Positions 63,052 to 64,000 of a stretch of 64,000 bases of DNA are shown here, in pieces. The DNA is taken from the NCBI GenBank assembly GCA_036186865.1, contig AP025040.1:39865693-39929692 (forward strand). The letters are read 5' to 3'. The first letter of the stretch is position 1. Each line of letters opens with the position of its first letter. The position numbers and the translations under genes are program-made. Origin of the DNA: Eustoma russellianum. Taxonomy: Eukaryota; Streptophyta; Magnoliopsida; Gentianales; Gentianaceae. A model generated the notes under the pieces. It had not been told where the DNA came from. It worked only from the letters and a program-made list of their open reading frames with translations, and did no database searches.

Positions 63052-64000
63052 TGTTAGGTTCGAAACACACTCTAGAGGGAGGGTGAATAGAGTGTTTGAC
63101 AATTTTGCAGAATTTTCTTGTTTGGATCAACTCAAATGGAATTCAAAATCAAAGCAAGAATGGGAGATGAAAAGCAATGAATGTGTACACCGGATATAGA
63201 GTGGTTCGAATTGTAAATGATTCTACTCCACTACCACTTTGTTGCCAAGTGGATTTTCAACAACTACTTCTTATTGAAGCTAATAAGAACAACTACGGTA
63301 AAACTTACACTAACACCTTAGTCTAAGCAACCACAACAGCAACTTCTTGTATAAAATACACTTGTGCAACTACAGCAACTACAGCTCTGGCAAGAACAAC
63401 TTCTTGCTACCTCACAACTTCAACAAAGTTCTTTCAAGAACTTTCTCACAGTGGGTTGAAAGAAATAGTAAGGTTCACACTTTCTCACTAGTCTAAACAC
63501 AAGCAAGAGATCAAATATTTATGGTTCCTCTTGTGTTAGACGCTCTATCTCTCAATGTACAACAATGAAGAACAAAGAAAGGCTTAACAAGCTTTAAGTA
63601 CTTTCACAAATATGAGAGAAGTATACTACAATGAATGATGAAGCTTGATGATGGTGAAAGTATGTTTTTGCCTCATCCAAGATTCTTTCATTTATAGATG
63701 ATCTTCACCACGTTTTTGATGCCTCTACCATGTCTTCAACTACACCAAATGTCAAGATAATGTCCAAATAGTCTTTAGCCACCCTATGGAGTGATTTGAT
63801 CCTCAATAGCCAACCTAGGATTGCTTAGACATGGATACAATAGTCAAGGAAGCATGTATTATGATGTAGTAAAGTCTACAAGAAATTTGAGCAAGATTGG
63901 ATAGAGAAAATACCATGAATCTCCATTGGATTTTGTTCCAACGTTCATAAAAATTTGAATTCTGAGGGACATCGATCGATCGAAGTGCCTGGGGGAGAGA
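63052..64000. repeat. LTR-like element beginning TGTTAGG, runs off the window
   Basis: The sequence interrupting copia-H gag starts tgttaggttcgaaacacac, then ctctagagggagggtgaata. No coding domain is visible in 950 bp. Near the end it carries gacatcgatcgatcgaagtg, echoing the copia-G LTR array. Whether it is an LTR or a whole small non-autonomous element cannot be told without the right-hand side. Confidence 0.5.

Noticed and set aside
1..64000. CRISPR arrays, prokaryotic defence systems or phage genes
   Set aside because: No regularly spaced repeats or bacterial-type genes; all recognisable coding is plant host or plant transposon.

Overview
The window is nuclear DNA of a flowering plant. 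The evidence is one spliced, apparently intact MADS-box transcription-factor gene of the SVP/AGL24 (StMADS11) type, surrounded by typical plant transposons: Ty1/copia elements, L1-type LINEs with DUF4283-like ORF1 proteins, a Mutator-like element, hAT and Stowaway-like MITEs, and solo LTRs. No prokaryotic operon, CRISPR array, rRNA or recognisable tRNA gene was seen. A eudicot is likely; I cannot name the species.

The host gene lies on the minus strand. Eight exons between 35068 (ATG) and 22825 (TGA) can be joined by hand into a 228-codon reading frame with consensus splice sites and exon sizes 182, 79, 65, 100, 42, 42, 158 and 19 bp. The product has a MADS domain, I and K regions, and a C-terminus ending in an LxLxL (EAR-type) motif. 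Intron 1 is about 9.6 kb and holds a dead LINE, a Stowaway-like MITE, a foldback MITE and duplicated SINE-like repeats. Intron 7 holds a hAT-type MITE with a perfect 8-bp target duplication, 20 bp from the splice donor.

Layout. 1-3356: degenerate copia-A with a ~545-bp insertion in its integrase. 3866-9387: LINE-A, 14-bp target duplication. 10083-15690: an LTR of copia-D split by LINE-B (10321-15612). 15691-17281: the rest of copia-D, interrupted by copia-C (17282-22320), which has 47-bp LTRs. 22825-35068: the MADS gene. 35799-39819: copia-E, about 0.73 kb upstream of the MADS start codon, with its reverse-transcriptase core deleted. 39820-42660: repeat-rich block with a ~730-bp CTCGGC-rich sequence duplicated in tandem. 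42995-43886 and 44455-45282: two solo LTRs of one family. 45502-51034: copia-F, the only large element on the plus strand. 51444-57375: Mutator-like element with long inverted repeats, into which copia-G (52257-56981, with a 10-N assembly gap) inserted. 58157-63051: degraded copia-H. 63052-64000: start of another LTR-like element that runs off the window.

The transposon proteins (gag, protease, integrase, reverse transcriptase, RNase H; LINE ORF1, endonuclease, reverse transcriptase) are nearly all broken by stops, frameshifts or deletions, so the window looks like a nested transposon graveyard around one conserved regulatory gene. The most interesting points are how tightly transposons crowd that gene (promoter, first intron, last splice donor), the 47-bp-LTR copia element, and the nested MULE/copia-G structure with palindromic LTR arrays that differ between its two LTRs.
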